DNA of 64,000 nt from Varroa destructor (GCF_002443255.2 NW_019211454.1:62726671-62790670), one strand, 5' to 3'; positions 51,001-62,367 are shown, counted from the first letter of the stretch. Made by a program: numbers and translations. Notes: a model not told the origin generated them from the sequence alone.

Positions 51001-54000
51001 CCCAAATGAATAGCGTAAAAACGAATCTCTTTAAGTGCGTTGCTATGATGGCTATAATTAAGAAGCATGCCGCCACGCTGGTTGAAATTTCAGCGAGATA
51101 TTAGTAATTAGGAAAACAAGGAACGAGGAAAAAAATTAAGAATTAGGTAGATAACATATTCTTGTAGGAAAAACGTCAGTTATGTTTAGCAAAACCCACT
51201 CCAATTAAACCACTAATGGGGCAAGTCTTTGATACCGTACCTAAAAACAGGCGATTCCACGGCTTTTTCATACAAAATAAACAAATAATAATGACAAATG
51301 AAAAAAAAAGCTAAGGAACATATAGTAATATTAAATAAGTCTTTTATATGGGATGTAGAGCCCAAAAGTTTGGCTTTATGCAGTAAGTGCTATTTATTAA
51401 TTTTCGACGTACAGAAATAACAACTCTTTAATAAAATAATAATAATAAAAACAAGCCCTTGTCGCATAGCATCCGAGTGCGATCGATTCGTTGGGAACTT
51501 CGACTTATTCCATTTATGCTATTACGGCATCAGTTAGATAACACTATACGACATAACGTTATCGTACCATCAGTCAAATATCGTGGGTTTCGGGGCATTG
51601 AGCGTGATTGTGCAAATATCAATTAGTGTTTGTGTCGTGTTGAATGTATAGACATTCGGATAGCGTTAGGGCTGCCGATCTGAATCTTTTAACAATACTA
51701 ACAACTCAAAACGCTAGAGTTCATAGATCAGAATGTCTAAGCTTTTCTATATATATATATAAGGCTGTTTGTTGTACCAGGCGTGCGTTGTTCCGGCTAT
51801 TTCCTACACCAGAAGGCCATTCCTTTCTAAAGCAAAGCAACGCGTCGTTTTCATTGATTAGCTGAAAAGAAAATTAGCTATGATCTTTCTGTGCTGAAGA
51901 TTAGAGACTTATTTTTTCGCCTCCAAATCGTTATTTACTACCAGTTTTCATTGTACAGCTTCGACAGAAGTGAACATCCATTTAATATCAACTGCCGATT
52001 GAATCGTCCGGTAATAAACTCGGACCGTCAGTTTTTTCTATACTTTTTAGGGCCTTTTAGCACTTTGTGGTCGTTTTGAGTTTTTGCATTTTTGGGAGTT
52101 TGGCCTTCTATCAGTTGAAGATTTGATCGGGCTAAAATTTTTTGTATGCGCATATTTAATGAACACTTTAATAAGTTCATGCCTGCCAATATCGCCTAAC
52201 CTACGATTACTAGCAAAGCGCTATTCGCGGATAAATAAAAAAAGGCATATTTTCAAAATAACTAGCGACTGACTTAGGTCTCGAACGAAACATGTAATCG
52301 TGGTCAATAATAACTGTACTCAATAAATGTAACAGTCAGGGTACTTCTAGCGTATAGAAAAAATCTCGCTCAAATATCTGTTTTTTTGCCTCAAATACAG
52401 CCGCAAAAATAAAACATAGGAGAAATTCGCATTAATGCTATTGCCATAGACCGATATGGGTTTGCCATCATCTGTCAGATACTTTGTACTTTGGCGGGGA
52501 TTCGTATTTTGGAAGCGAACAACGCTGCACGCTTAGGGCGGAGTACATATATATCGAAGCACAAGCTGTCACGGATATCTCTAGGTGACACAGAGGATAT
52601 CTTCCACTGTATTCGACCGAAGTACGCAATCGAATGTTATTGATTCCCTGTCCATTCGCAAGGTAAAACATTTTCTGTCTTTGTTCTATTACGTTAAAGT
52701 CAGCGTGCGTTTCACAAATCAGTCGGCCTGTTGAATCATGCACAACAATGACTAAGGGAAGCGTAGAAAGGCGTTTACGGGACGCGGACCGCTGGGGGGG
52801 GAGGGGAAGGATAGGGACGATACGTTATGTCAGAGAAAAAGAAAAAGCAGTGTCAGCCGTGAATTTTGGCGCCAGCCAAGCGAACGAGTGGGGGGTTTGT
52901 AGAGTCTGCTTCCCTTCTCCGTTTTTCTTCTACGAAAGAATACAGTACTTCAGTGCTTATAATAGTTTGAAGCTCACCGAAAGGGTTAGCTTGAATACTT
53001 GGTTAGTTATGTACCCCGTATTGCATAATTGACATCTTTGTTTAAACAAAAACAATTATCAAATGAAACACATTAACTGAGTAGGGATTTGAACTAAGCC
53101 GGAGTCATTTTAATATCCAAACGATTTAATGAGTTATATTTGCGATAAAACAATAATTTGCAATCGAGTAGAAAACTCTACGCAAGGCTGTTTTCATGGC
53201 CGCTGAATAAATTCTTCGTCGACTCGAAGTTGGCTTCGTCGAAAAAAAGTAGGACGCAGTTGCGTAAACAACTTCATTCTGTGAAACTTGTCTCGAGCAT
53301 CACTGTTCGTACCATGACTGGAAATACTTGTCTTGAGTGGTTCTAACTTCCATAGTCGCATACGCTTCGATAGTTGTTACCATGAAACTCGACACATATC
53401 AGCATTCTGCTTTTTTGGAAAACCAGTGTTTTTTGACAAAAGTACATTTCAAAAAACTGAAAATAAAATAATTTCATAGACCGGCTATTAGAAATAAAGA
53501 TGGACGGCTCTCGTTTAAAATTGAAAGCGCACTATTCTTTATGTACCTCAAGGATAAGAAATACTCCCACCTTATTTTTTTTTTACTTGGAACATGCCAA
53601 CCATTTGTCAACGTCAGTAGCGCGGTTTACGAGTCCTTTGAGGATTTCGAATAAGACTAGATCTGATAAACTTTATGAACACTTTTACGGTATAGCGAAT
53701 TTAGCGACCGTGTCAGCCAACCGTAAACGAACGTCTACAAACTATGGCCTTACTGGCCGATAGGCGTAGCATGATCTGCATGATACCGTCTGGTCGACAA
53801 GCCGGCACTTTACAATGTAACGAATATAAATAATAAACTTGAAAATGGGTAGGATCTTACTTCCGCTACCTTAATAGGGTAACAACCTGGCGAGAAAGTC
53901 AATAAAGTGGTGAAAAAATGTATCATTGTATAACTCTTCAGTGTAATTGGGTCGTTTTCGTAAATTGTTGTTGCTGTAATGTAATGTCTTCTGCTGCTTA

Positions 54001-54639
54001 AAAAGAAGCTTTCTATTTCGTCCACTTCTATTCACGGTATTGAGTATTCGTTGATGGTCGATAAATTGTTTATCAAGGGAACAGACAAATGGACGAAAGT
54101 GGCCTTTGAGCTTTAGTAGCCATCTTTCGACCTCATCATAAGAAATCAAATATCGTCGATTATTATGTAGAGACTGACCGTATGTTTCGATCTTAAAATT
54201 GTAGCTTGTCCATTTACTTGCCCCCGTTCCTTTACGTCATTTACATCCGGGTGCTGGCCCTTGCTCTAGTCCTTTTCCTTTAATTATCTAGTTTGTTAAT
54301 TGTTAGTATCATCACCCATCAAAAGAACGTAGACTGCGCATCTGCGCACTTGGGAAGCTAGCTGAAGCGTTTTCTCTCCTTCGACATCACCAGGAAATGC
54401 TAAAGTAAACAACGGCAAAGCGTCTGGGAATATAACGACAATCGATATTGCACTGGGCCACTGGCTCGCATTACCGTTTCACTTACCATTCTTTCCCATT
54501 CCTTATACCAACAAACGAATGCCAAGCAGATTAGCTGGCAGAATTAGGATGGTGTCCCGGATCGTTCTCTAGCGTATGCTTTCGAAGTCCCTTAGGCAGG
54601 CGGTAAACGTGTGAAGTCCTTATTGGCTCGACATTGCAG
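48075..54639 (+). other. Intron 2 (about 6.6 kb)
   Basis: AT-rich, with a CT-rich plus-strand stretch around 49930-50480 that keeps several frames open by composition. A TATATATATA run sits near 51752 and a T8-A8 type low-complexity sequence near 51300. No Ig exon, RNA gene or nested gene was recognised. It ends at ACATTGCAG. Confidence 0.65.
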
Positions 54640-54750
54640 TTCCGCCTGGCGAACCGGTGATCCTGGACGGGACCGGGAAACGGCTCCAGGGACCAATTGG
54701 GCCCTTCAACGAAGGGGATCCTCTAAAGCTCACCTGCCAGGCTGAATACG
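54640..54750 (+). CDS. side-like: Exon 3: Ig domain 2, first half
   Basis: Acceptor ACATTGCAG and donor G/GTAAGC; phase 1 both ends. Encodes residues 165-201. It opens with VPPGEPVILDG, runs through GPIGPFNEGDPLKLTC (Cys197) and stops just before the loop GKPRP. The PP..P.ILD...G.IGPF.EG pattern is typical of Side Ig2 starts. The domain is completed by exon 4, 455 bases downstream; that intron has nothing notable. Confidence 0.92.
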
Positions 54751-55205
54751 GTAAGCTTTATTCATTGTACTATGACATTGTAAAATTATAGCTTATTCTT
54801 ATTCCTTATAAGTTTGCACTTAGATAAACTAGTCAATTATTAAATGCTGAAACAGGTAGCTGAATAGGTTAAGTTTCCTATTAGGTTGTCAATAACTATT
54901 AGCTTTTTTGTTCTAAGTTGTCAAATTTCGTTAGGTTAAATTATTCAGTGTTTTTAGTTTAGCTGTTCAAAAATGTAAAATATTCTAGATTGGAGCAAGA
55001 CTTATCATAAACGTACCATTAACTTTAGACAAAACTACTTTTTAGGTTATCTCAATCGTACCTAAGTCTTATTCTTCCACACTCTTTTTGATTACATGGA
55101 TAAAGAAAAGAAGGTCGTCCAGGTAGAGCATACATTTTGACTAGTGAATGATAGCAGTGACTGAAGGACCTATTCTAACGTGTGCTCAGCCACTGTCTAT
55201 CCTAG

Positions 55206-55412
55206 GCAAGCCGCGTCCAGCCGTGACGTGGTGGAAGGACTTCCGCATGATCGACGACTCCTACACGTTCGTCCAATCAGAGAACGTTGTTAAGAACGTA
55301 TTAGAAATCGAAGCGCTCACCCGAAGTGACGCCCTCACCGGTTTCACATGCAAAGCAGCAAATAACAATGTAACGGTAGCAGTCTCAACAAGTGTCATCA
55401 TCGATCTAAACC
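55206..55412 (+). CDS. side-like: Exon 4: Ig domain 2, second half
   Basis: Encodes residues 202-270: GKPRPAVTWWKD carries the core Trp210, and GFTCKAANNN holds Cys250, with an N-glycosylation site at NVT (256-258). The acceptor TCTATCCTAG has a modest pyrimidine tract. The donor is C/GTTAGT, not the usual G/GTAAGT, but it is the only GT that keeps phase and yields the expected LNLKP link to exon 5 (split codon CTA, Leu271). Skipping this donor reads into TAG at 55415, so retention would truncate the protein. Confidence 0.9.
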
Positions 55413-55619
55413 GTTAGTGTTATATATATCTCTGGTTTTTTCACTTGATGTTGATCACGAGCATCCCTTGAATTAAATTATAGCTGACGTGTACTCGTAC
55501 TGCGGTGACTTAATTATCTACTACAATTTCACATACATAGACTTCGTTTGATACAGACAAAATCAAACGTCAGGAGGAACCACAACACAATTATAGTGTT
55601 TTTTCCAATCACCTTGCAG

Positions 55620-55755
55620 TAAAACCTCAGGAGGTCACTATTCAGCCAGCAGAGCGGCCTATTTCGGCCAACAAGCCTTTCGAGCTAACTTGCACCTCAA
55701 CAGGATCCAGGCCTCCTGCCATGCTGTCCTGGTGGCGGGGCGACCAGCAAGTCAG
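55620..55755 (+). CDS. side-like: Exon 5: Ig domain 3, first half
   Basis: Acceptor CACCTTGCAG in phase 1; donor AG/GTAAAG in phase 2, the only phase-2 intron in the gene. Encodes residues 271-315 plus two bases of Arg316. LKPQEVTIQ starts the domain; Cys295 is in FELTCTSTGSRPP and the core Trp308 in LSWWRGD. The GSRPPAMLSWW stretch is characteristic of Side Ig3. A strong hairpin lies 70 bases after the donor. Confidence 0.92.
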
Positions 55756-55802
55756 GTAAAGATGGCGCTATAAAGCGACGATATCCAGCACAGACTTTCG
55801 CC

Positions 55803-55882
55803 GGGCACGAAATGCATCAATGCCCAGCGGCGCTGGCGCCGCTTGCGGAGTTGGATCCCAGCTTCTTTTCCTTGGCGCCAGC
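55803..55882 (+). repeat. GC-rich hairpins with a competing pairing in the Ig3 intron
   Basis: AGCGGCGC and GCGCCGCT (55826-55843) form a perfect 8-bp stem with a 2-nt loop, directly after a 5-bp stem GGGCA/TGCCC (55803-55825). A third segment GGCGCCAGC (55874-55882) can instead pair nine bases with GCTGGCGCC (55832-55840). Two mutually exclusive folds are therefore possible in the pre-mRNA between the halves of Ig3. A splicing role is only inference. Confidence 0.65.
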
Positions 55883-56364
55883 CTACCCCCCAACCCCCTC
55901 ACCCCGGTAGTTCAAATGGATAGTATTCAATGAATTTCTGCGGAAACGCTTGGTCGGTCGCTACTTGGTCGTCCCATTGCAGGCTTAGGTTAAAGTGTTT
56001 TGGAGACGGTGGGAAACGGAAAGCCATCGATCAAACGTGGAGTGCCAGCTTGTCGCTGTACTCGTCGGTTTTTGACGTGCTAGCAAGACAGGGTACTAAA
56101 CTCGCATTCCGTTTATGCCGCCGATTTCGATCTTAGTTTGGCCCCAAAGAATGAAAATAAGAGAACCTGATCCTGTCTGAGTAAGCTGCCAACCTTCTGA
56201 AAGTAATCTGGCGATAGCGCAGGTGATGGTTATAGAGAAAAAGTAGTTGCTGATGTCACATGTGCTGTCTGTGCTTTTTGATTTTTCACGCACGCAACTC
56301 GCCTCTGTCTCGTCGTTGCCCGCATGGATCCACCCCGCCCTTCACATGACGCCGGCTGAGACAG

Positions 56365-56525
56365 GGCCGGCGTAGTAGAACGCAGCAGCGGTAGTGCAGA
56401 TGCGCAGAGTGTACTCACATTCACACCGACCATCGACGACCACGGACGGATAATTGCGTGCCGTGCCGAGAACAAGGTTATTCCTGGAAGTGCCTTAGAG
56501 CAGGCCTGGAAACTCGATATACATC
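56365..56525 (+). CDS. side-like: Exon 6: Ig domain 3, second half
   Basis: Encodes the end of Arg316 to residue 369. The pattern SVLTFTPTIDDHGRIIACRAEN gives the second core cysteine, Cys348, and VIPGSALEQAWKLDIH is the typical Side Ig3 end strand (W-K-L-D-I). The acceptor GCTGAGACAG has almost no pyrimidine tract, yet it is the position that continues codon 316 as AGG in frame; the neighbouring AG at 56360 does not. The donor is C/GTAAGT. The weak acceptor next to GC hairpins could make this exon's use variable. Confidence 0.88.
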
Positions 56526-56680
56526 GTAAGTTATTATCAAATAGAACTACCTAGCTATCAAGTCTAACTTAGGTAAACAAAGCTGTACGTATTGTGCGAT
56601 AGTCTATTGCAACGCTAGGGCAATGGGTCTTCGACATTAAGGTCAGACACAAGAGCTTGTGCTCATTGTGATATTTCCAG

Positions 56681-56812
56681 ATCCACCTCGGGTGAGCGTA
56701 TCTCTCGGGGCTAGTATAGTCGAGGACGAAATCGAGGAAGGCAAAGATGTCGTCCTTGACTGTAAAGTCATCGCGAACCCCTACAGCTCGCAAGTAGGCT
56801 GGATATTTCAAG
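56681..56812 (+). CDS. side-like: Exon 7: Ig domain 4, first half
   Basis: Acceptor GATATTTCCAG; donor G/GTAATA; phase 1 both ends. Encodes residues 370-413. HPPRVSVSLGAS opens the domain; DEIEEGKDVVLDCKVIANP holds Cys397, and VGWIFQ the core Trp410. The IEEG.DV...CK..ANP pattern is a Side Ig4 hallmark. The upstream intron is only 155 bases, the downstream one 316 bases with nothing notable. Confidence 0.93.
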
Positions 56813-57128
56813 GTAATACATATGCACTAATTGAACTAATATAACAGCGCGTACTTATATACTCTGAACGCAAGTGAACTTCATGTCATGTTAGAATGTT
56901 GCAAAAGTCAGCTGATTTTAGGATATTTCAACGTGAAACGTTCTTGTGTTTTGGTATTTTTTAAATTATGTGCGGCAAGGTTTTGAGTCCGTTACAGCAC
57001 TGTTTATGAACGGCATGGTGGCCTAGACTTGAACTCGGGAGCAAAAGGCAAACAGAATTAGGCATAAGTCTAAAATAAAAACCAATTATAGCATGTCTTT
57101 ACGCAACATCTTTCTTGCAACCTTATAG

Positions 57129-57287
57129 GTCGCGAGCTGTTGGCCAACCAATCAGCGGGTATTGTTATATCGAGCCAGTCGCTAGTCATGCAGAGAGTCA
57201 GCGTTCGCCAGCAAGGAACATACTCTTGCTACGCAAAGAACAAGGAAGGCAAGGGCGTCTCCAATGAATATGTGCTTAATATTAAAT
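57129..57287 (+). CDS. side-like: Exon 8: Ig domain 4, second half
   Basis: Acceptor AACCTTATAG; donor T/GTGAGT; phase 1 both ends. Encodes residues 414-466. An N-glycosylation site NQS is at 420-422; GTYSCYAKNKEGKG holds Cys447. The usual D-x-G-x-Y-x-C turn reads RQQGTYSC here, so the Asp is replaced. VLNIK is the last strand, and the split codon joins as Phe467 before the APMC opening of Ig5. Confidence 0.93.
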
Positions 57288-58492
57288 GTGAGTATCCTGG
57301 TGAAAATAGCCAGGGCCTACTCTATTGGCGCAATCTACCTTGATAATTGATCATCGTTTTAGGTAGGACTACTATAGTAGGCACTTAAACAGTTGCAAAA
57401 AAACGATTACCAGGTATCGACACTACCAGTAGCTGTACATTTAAATTTCCAACTCCAGAAAAAAAGGCCCGAGAGAAGACGAGTGACGGAGGAGAAAAAA
57501 TCGACCGTATCAGCATAACCGCACCATGACACGGAATCCTTCTTATTTCTCTTTGCCCCTACTTCCTGAAACGGGTTGTCCTGTTCCAGTCCGTTAGACT
57601 ACTTTTCCTTCAACCTGGCTGTTTTCTCCTCTCCCGGGACTCTTCCAAGCTAGCAGTGTATGTATCAGTAGAACTGATCCCGTTCGAACATCAAGGGGAG
57701 TTATTTATGGAATACACCCCCTTAGTGGGTTACCATTGTGTCATATGGAGACTCCAGGCGTTTTGTATCCTATATATCGACAATGCGCCTGAGTGGGTAG
57801 GGTCGTGCAATTGGTTGCATATCTAGGATTAATGAGTATAATATATCACGTTGCTGTAATACGTACGTCCAGTGGCTCAGGGCTCATTGGCCCTGCGTAG
57901 ACGGCCTAAGAGAATAATAACCGAAAGAGAAGGATAAGAAGCAAGAAAGTAAATGGGGGAATTGTGAAGGCAGACAACAAAGGCACGACTTAGCCAAATG
58001 GAGTGCTCCAGACTGCGGTTTCTACTCGACTAGAAGGCTTCGACAAAATATGAGCTAGAAAAGCTAATCGGCCACTCACTGTGTGTTTACCTTTATCAAC
58101 AGGGCATGAATTAGCCCCTCTAATATAAAGGAAAAAACGCCTCTACTTAGTTTCGAAAAATGGGAAAAAAGAATCGGAAGCTGGAATTGACCTGCGAAAA
58201 AATAGCATTGGCTGAGATTACATTAGCTGCACAGTGTGCTCGAACGGTGACGCAGCATCGCTGTAGTGGTATAGTTTACTGCTGTTTATAAGCCCCTAAC
58301 ACATCTCTTGTTTATTCGGATTTGTTATTTGTCTTTGTATTTCGCCCGCTGCTTCGCTTTCGTTCTCTCTCCTGCAAAACATGGGAGCACTGCTGCTTTG
58401 TTGCCGTGCGTCTTTGCTGCATCGTTCCCGCCTTCGTATCCCCTTCTCCTTTCTCTCTACTTCGTTGCTGTTACTACTATCGCTGCCTGTAG
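57288..58492 (+). other. Intron 8 (about 1.2 kb)
   Basis: No gene seen. A small inverted repeat CAGGGC/GCCCTG lies near 57880. The last 110 bases before exon 9 are strongly pyrimidine-rich and form a long splice tract that also stays open in the exon 9 frame from an ATG at 58381. Confidence 0.6.
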
Positions 58493-58648
58493 TTGCGCCG
58501 ATGTGTGCAGCTACACAGCGTTTTACGTACGGCATATCGAGACAGGAGCCCGTGGCCGTCAACTGCTTCGTGGACTCCGATCCTGCAGAGGTCTCCTTTC
58601 GTTGGGCGTTCAATAGCAGCGAAGGCGTCGTAAAAGACATCTCCGAAG
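58493..58648 (+). CDS. side-like: Exon 9: Ig domain 5, first half
   Basis: Acceptor CGCTGCCTGTAG; donor G/GTGAGC; phase 1 both ends. Encodes residues 467-518. The opening APMC and the strand TYGISRQEPVAVNCFVD (Cys491), then VSFRWAFNSSEG (Trp504, N-glycosylation site NSS 507-509), fit the fifth Ig domain of Side proteins, where a P.C pair precedes the first strand. In-frame sequence upstream of the acceptor reads as a leucine-rich leader; this is treated as the pyrimidine tract and not as coding. Confidence 0.92.
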
Positions 58649-59315
58649 GTGAGCTAGCTACGTGTAATAGACTAGACAACAACGACAAAACTAGGCAGCA
58701 CTTCGATCTAGCCATTTCTATTTATTACTTAGTATTATTTCGTCCGTGGAAACGGTAACCGTGGTAGTGGCAAGAGTAGTAATACAAGTCGTGAACCTCT
58801 TGTTGACTCGTTCCTTTTCCTCAGTTACGATCCTCAAACGGAGCGCGGTATAAAATCCTCTAAATCTACACGTAGTATACCTTCAGACGTATGTTACAGG
58901 AACGACAATCACCCCAAACATCTGAAGACAACCACGCTTTGAGCAGGCACCCAGGCCGCATTTTTTCTAAGAATAGGTTTCGATGAAAGACCAGTGTTGC
59001 AGGTGGCGGTGGGGTTGTTCTCTGTAACTCCTTCTACCGTCCTTGAACCTAGTAATTATTTTCCGCAACGTCATCACTGCTTGGTGACATAACCGTTAGC
59101 AACCAACTGTTTAAAGCTGGGCACGTCTTGCAGCTACCTACCCACTTAGTAATCAGCAGCGGCGACGAAATCATTATACAGCAACGTTGTTGACGCTTAC
59201 ATTGGCGGGCAGGTTGGTCGTTTGTCTATCTGCCTATCGGTTGGTTGCCGAGCGGAATAAACGCTACTGGCTCTCGTTTATGCGTGTTTCATATTTTCAT
59301 CTTCCGTAATTTCAG
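58649..59315 (+). other. Intron 9 (667 bases)
   Basis: Nothing beyond ordinary intron sequence; ends in TTCCGTAATTTCAG. Confidence 0.7.
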
Positions 59316-59456
59316 GCTTCAGCAATACGAGCGGAGGTCGGAGCACCTTGTTGTACAAACCACTTCTCGATGACGACTTTGGCTCGTTACTCTGTTGGGC
59401 CCAGAATTCGGTCGGAGCTCAACGTGAGCCCTGTGTCTTCTCGCTTATTACTGCCG
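59316..59456 (+). CDS. side-like: Exon 10: Ig domain 5, second half
   Basis: Acceptor GTAATTTCAG; donor G/GTAAGT; phase 1 both ends. Encodes residues 519-565. Contains an NTS glycosylation site (522-524), LLYKPLLDDDFGSLLCWAQN with Cys545, then VGAQREPCVFSLITAG. The extra cysteine in EPCVF probably pairs with the one in APMC at the start of exon 9, as in other Side Ig5 domains (family recollection, not shown by sequence alone). Confidence 0.92.
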
Positions 59457-60275
59457 GTAAGTGTATACGCTTCGGGAGGCTGGTAACCACTAAACCAGCA
59501 ACTCTGTCCTCATTGTAATCCAGTGTATCTGCGGCCTTGGCCTTTTCTTTTTGTTTTGAAATGCTTGCCATTCTGTATAAATGTGCGTTGCGTCTTCAGT
59601 GGCGGCATTCAGGTAGACCTTGTGCATCTGCAGACATCACGTATATCTTTTTGTAGTATATCTTTCACACTGAATCATAGCACGCCTTTCGGTTAACGCT
59701 GTTCATCGCTTGTATGTTGCTTTAACATGGTGCGCTCGCCATTGTTGTAGGTGACTTGCGCGCGTCGAAGTGACAATAATGCTGAGCTATACTTACCTTT
59801 TACGGATGTTCTTACCTTAGGCCGTTGACACCTAGTTACGCTAGGAGAGTCTGTATTTTTTTGTTGACTGCGACAATTTGTACAACATCTGTCGTTGCTT
59901 TGCTGTTCTTCCTTCTTGCATTATGGTCCCTATATGGGAACGGCTGTGGGACAAACGTCCAAATCTCTATATCGGTATTCTCAGAATCCCTATGCACTAC
60001 AAGTGTTAATTGAGCGGCATATTGTATTCACAGGCTAGTTGTCCATTGTCCAAACTGATGAAGAGATATGCACGGGTTTTAAAAGCTTCTCTAAATACTA
60101 CGGGTCAGCTATTTGAAGCTGTCTGTCTATTTGTACTTAATTCGTGTTCCTTTATTTTAGGCATTGATATGGTTTAAAAACGTTGGGTCACTCAATTTAT
60201 TATGACAATGATGCTTGAGCTAGATATCTTTTACTAACATTGCGTCACTAACTTGATACCGCTTTTCTGTACAAG
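59457..60275 (+). other. Intron 10 (819 bases)
   Basis: No gene or notable repeat; ordinary AT-rich intron ending at TTTTCTGTACAAG. Confidence 0.7.
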
Positions 60276-60461
60276 GTCCTCCGGATGCGGTTCACAATTG
60301 CAGTCAGATAAATACCACAGAAGATGGCATGACGATAGAGTGCGCGCCGGGTCCCTGGGATGGAGGACTTTCCAACCCGCTGTTCACAGCCGAAGTCTAC
60401 GAGACCGTGGAGGGGAGCAGTAGTACAAAACTGCCTCCTGTCGTTAACATCTCAACTTTAG
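60276..60461 (+). CDS. side-like: Exon 11: fibronectin type III domain, first half
   Basis: Acceptor TTCTGTACAAG; donor G/GTAAAT; phase 1 both ends. Encodes residues 566-627. GPPDAVHNCSQIN, then MTIECAPGPWDGGLSNP and FTAEVYE are the FN3 A-C strands. Cys574 and Cys588 are the conserved extra pair of the Side FN3 domain. Three N-glycosylation sites: NCS (573), NTT (578) and NIS (623). The acceptor uses AAG rather than CAG. Confidence 0.92.
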
Positions 60462-60583
60462 GTAAATCCGACAACCGTTAAGCGCTGCAAAATCGCCTGT
60501 ACATCATCCCGCTTTTCGTCACATTTATTGAGCTAATAAAAATAGAGTGTACTATCTTAATAAACGCATCGATGGATTTTTAG

Positions 60584-60721
60584 GCGTGCCAGTATTTGTG
60601 ATTCGCTCCGTTGCAAATGGCCAAAGTTTTCGCGTTGTCATTTACGCCAGTAATGCCAAAGGTTCCAGCCCACCGTTCGTGCTAATGGCGCAGACGCCAC
60701 GGCCGGCTGAGAGGTATACCG
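60584..60721 (+). CDS. side-like: Exon 12: fibronectin type III domain, second half
   Basis: Acceptor GATTTTTAG after an intron of only 122 bases; donor G/GTACGT; phase 1 both ends. Encodes residues 628-673. VPVFVIRSVANGQSFRVVIY and ASNAKGSSPPFVLMAQT are the last FN3 strands, with the Y-A-x-N-x-K-G-x-S motif characteristic of FN3 domains. A short PRPAERYT linker leads to the membrane-spanning exon. Confidence 0.93.
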
Positions 60722-61249
60722 GTACGTATCTTTAAAGTGTATTAGATTTATTAACCAATGAAGTCGAGTCTACCTTTTCGGTTAATAGTACGAAAGTTAT
60801 TAGCATCACGATTGTCTATAATTATATTTTTATTATATTACTTTAATATTGCAAATTCTTGAAATTTATTATGAAAGTGCACAAAGCAGTATACGTAATT
60901 GACCTGAGGTCAATAAGGTAAATTATTTTTGAAGACTCATGGTGGTCGCAGGGTCGCGTCAACCATTCCAATAGACATGTCATGCAGGCCGAGTACCTAG
61001 TCTTTAGTATGACCACGGCCAATTTGATGAGCCACTTTAATAAATCCGCTTCAACCTTCAGGCTTCAACGATACCGTGGGAACAGGCTTTTTTTAATCCG
61101 TGAGCTAAAATCGTCCAATAGCAACTTGAACATTGTTTTTTTTGATAAAATGGATGGATTAGCTTGTTTATGGTTGTTTTAACAGTTCTAATAGTAACTA
61201 ACGCTATGCTGAACGCTTGCTACGGCCTGGCGTGACTGGTCATTCACAG

Positions 61250-61420
61250 CGGACGTCTCTGCGTTGATGGCGTTCCGACCAGTGGTGGGCATTGCCCTGG
61301 GGGTCGCCGCGGCGCTGCTGATTGCCACAGGCATACTTGTCACCGTTTATCGATGTCGGCTACCCCAGCAGCACGGAAACGACAAACACAACCTATCACA
61401 CGGCTCGTTAGCTGATAAAG
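61250..61420 (+). CDS. side-like: Exon 13: transmembrane helix and start of cytoplasmic tail
   Basis: Acceptor GGTCATTCACAG; donor G/GTATTT; phase 1 both ends. Encodes residues 674-730. After ADVSALMAFRP comes a 23-residue hydrophobic helix (685-707, contains GIALGVAAALLIATGILV) ended by the basic stop-transfer YRCRLP. The tail continues with HGNDKHNLSHGSLADK. The orientation is type I: signal peptide outside, tail inside. The GTATTT donor is weak, but no other GT keeps frame. Confidence 0.88.
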
Positions 61421-62367
61421 GTATTTAGTTTTCACATAATTAGCGTTTCACGTAAGAGACCTGTAGCCATATACAGATACGTGTGTACTGCTTAGCAGCT
61501 AAGCGAAGCGGTGAAGGTTTATTAAGATTATATGCAACTGCGCCAAAGTAGATTGTCTGTCGTGAAGAACTAAGCCAATCATTAGAAAACGCAGCATGAT
61601 AGACTAGCACTTAAGCAGAAAAATATCGAGAGCAGAATACATCATGGCGTGCTTTACTATTATTTATAGATTAGCTCAGCACTGCAATTCGTAAACCTGA
61701 TAGTGGGCGGATTAACTAAAATTAATAGCTTTTTTAGGTAGGCACCGCGACCCACAGAAACCAAACAAGCTATTTATAAAAAAATTGTCCTGCTAGCTAT
61801 ACCTAGCCAAACGCTATACGCTAAATAAAAGAGAGTTTCGACATATTTTGGGACTAATTCTCAGAAACATTCCATACGATCAAGCTCGTCTGTACTAAAA
61901 TTCATCGACCTTCCAAAACAAAGCCTAACTTGTCGTTGCACTTTACAAAATACGTTTGCTGCTTGACCCGTACATAATTTACTACGGACCTAGGGTACGC
62001 GTTACGAGACAATCAGTAGTGCCGGGGTCGTCTTTTGTTTCTGGTAAGCCTAAATGGGAACGTCACTCCTAAATTGTATTGTTCCAGCAAACATAACAAG
62101 CACACACTCTTCTCGACCAATAGGCCAGGAAGTTTAATGTAACAGCTTAGACTTAAATAGTAAGAGATTAATTAATGATTTCGTCACATAATATACATTT
62201 TGCCTTTAGCTCTTACGAACGACCGAAGAGAACCTACACAAGCTAACAGTGAATCGTAACGGAACGGTAAATTAAGTATACAACAGTAGGTTGTCATAGT
62301 GAGAGGTTAGCTAAGTAGCCAAAGTCTTATGTTAATGGACGCTAGGTAAATGTATTGCATTCTTTAG
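61421..62367 (+). other. Intron 13 (947 bases)
   Basis: Plain AT-rich intron; no gene or repeat of note. Ends at GCATTCTTTAG. Confidence 0.7.

Noticed and set aside
53078..53140. tRNA-like B-box match on the minus strand (GTTCAAATCCC)
   Set aside because: The flanking bases do not pair as a T arm (only one of the pairs checked works), and no matching acceptor stem or A box was found.
57014..57045. Second tRNA-like T arm on the minus strand (GAGTTCAAGTC)
   Set aside because: Four of five T-stem pairs form, but no complementary 5' acceptor strand exists upstream; probably chance or a tiny SINE scrap.
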